Part shown: positions 63,832 to 64,000 of the stretch, in pieces
How positions within the stretch are numbered: position 1 is the first letter of the stretch
How the letters are laid out: the number at the start of each line of letters is the position of its first letter
The notes under the pieces: model-generated
Seen by the model: the letters and a program-made list of their open reading frames with translations, nothing else
What the model was told of the DNA's origin: nothing
Database searches by the model: none
Assembly (NCBI RefSeq): GCF_001274775.1
Contig: NZ_LGUE01000006.1
Coordinates: forward strand, 16,893 to 80,892
Direction: 5' to 3'
DNA length: 64,000 nucleotides
From: Rossellomorea marisflavi
GTDB taxonomy: Bacteria > Bacillota > Bacilli > Bacillales > Bacillaceae_B
Translations under genes and position numbers: made by a program

Positions 63832-63941
63832 GGTTAAGTTGCTCCAAACGAGCGACAAACATTTGAACCTTGAAAACTGAACAAAACAAGACAAACACGT
63901 CAACGTTAATTCTAGTTTTTTTATAAGAGCTATTCAAACTT

Positions 63942-64000
63942 TTTATGGAGAGTTTGATCCTGGCTCAGGACGAACGCTGGCGGCGTGCCTAATACATGCA
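63942..64000 (+). rRNA. 16S ribosomal RNA, 5' end only
   Basis: TTTATGGAGAGTTTGATCCT and the following GGACGAACGCTGGCGGCGTG are the universal 5' end of bacterial 16S rRNA (first about 59 bases). The exact 5' end is placed by similarity to Bacillus and may be off by a few bases. Confidence 0.97.

Noticed and set aside
1..64000. tRNA genes in the window
   Set aside because: I looked for T-loop (GTTCGAATC) type sequences near island ends and around the rrn leader and saw no complete cloverleaf. A dedicated search could still find one.

Overview
The window is a Gram-positive, endospore-forming Bacillaceae chromosome segment, Bacillus-like and possibly a marine or soil relative. Evidence for this: a cwlJ-type germination hydrolase; the yeaC-yeaD-yebA-guaA-pbuG gene order known from Bacillus subtilis; a GlcT-type antiterminator site in front of ptsG; strong AGGAGG ribosome binding sites; and a Bacillus-type rrn promoter/leader and 16S rRNA start at the right edge. 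The species cannot be named from what is visible.

Bases 1 to about 21,500 are an AT-rich accessory island. Its left part is a stack of site-specific recombination genes. There is a minus-strand integrase running off the window with two paralogous excisionase-like genes, each behind a 117-118 bp leader closed by the same inverted repeat. Next come three tandem, abutting tyrosine recombinases (RIT-like trio, 2437-6219), and then a second integrase (6871-8023) that is broken by a frameshift and lacks its catalytic tyrosine. The rest (8.7-20.8 kb) is cargo, all on the plus strand, in three roughly 4-kb modules. Each module ends in a diverged copy of the same noncoding block (boxes GCTAACGCAATCCAGT and GCGGCATGATGTAAT) followed by a terminator, at 11959-12155, 15871-16125 and 20604-20832. 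Module 1 has a PLD-like protein, a small membrane protein, a fragment of a RipA-like membrane protein and a DUF6602 nuclease-like protein. Module 2 is a SIR2-HerA anti-phage pair. Module 3 has a membrane-anchored Mrr-like nuclease, a zinc-ribbon/nuclease gene with two inactivating lesions, a DUF2971-like protein and a full-length RipA-like membrane protein. I read it as a defence island built by repeated integration next to a recurring site; that reading is inference.

From about 21.9 kb the sequence is more GC-rich core genome. First comes a sugar block: ROK glucokinase, a PRD regulator with a detached EIIA, a fructose-family PTS with separate IIB, IIA and IIC, an allulose-6-phosphate 3-epimerase and a transketolase. 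It is followed by two orphan OppB/OppC-like permeases and an rpiA interrupted by an amber codon. Then come cwlJ, a YitT-family protein, an oxidoreductase/acetyltransferase pair, and a sulfide/persulfide detoxification block (CstR-like repressor, rhodanese, TauE exporter, DUF302, CstB-like dioxygenase) with three CstR-type operators. Further right are a second oxidoreductase, a methyltransferase, a cyclic-di-GMP enzyme (MHYT-GGDEF-EAL) next to a soluble chemoreceptor-like protein, an AlaX editing protein, Yip1 and DUF421 membrane proteins, the NAD salvage pair pncB-nadE and a quinone oxidoreductase. The right end has the MoxR/DUF58/transglutaminase operon, guaA and pbuG each behind a guanine riboswitch, glcT-ptsG with its RNA antiterminator, and tandem rRNA promoters leading into 16S rRNA.
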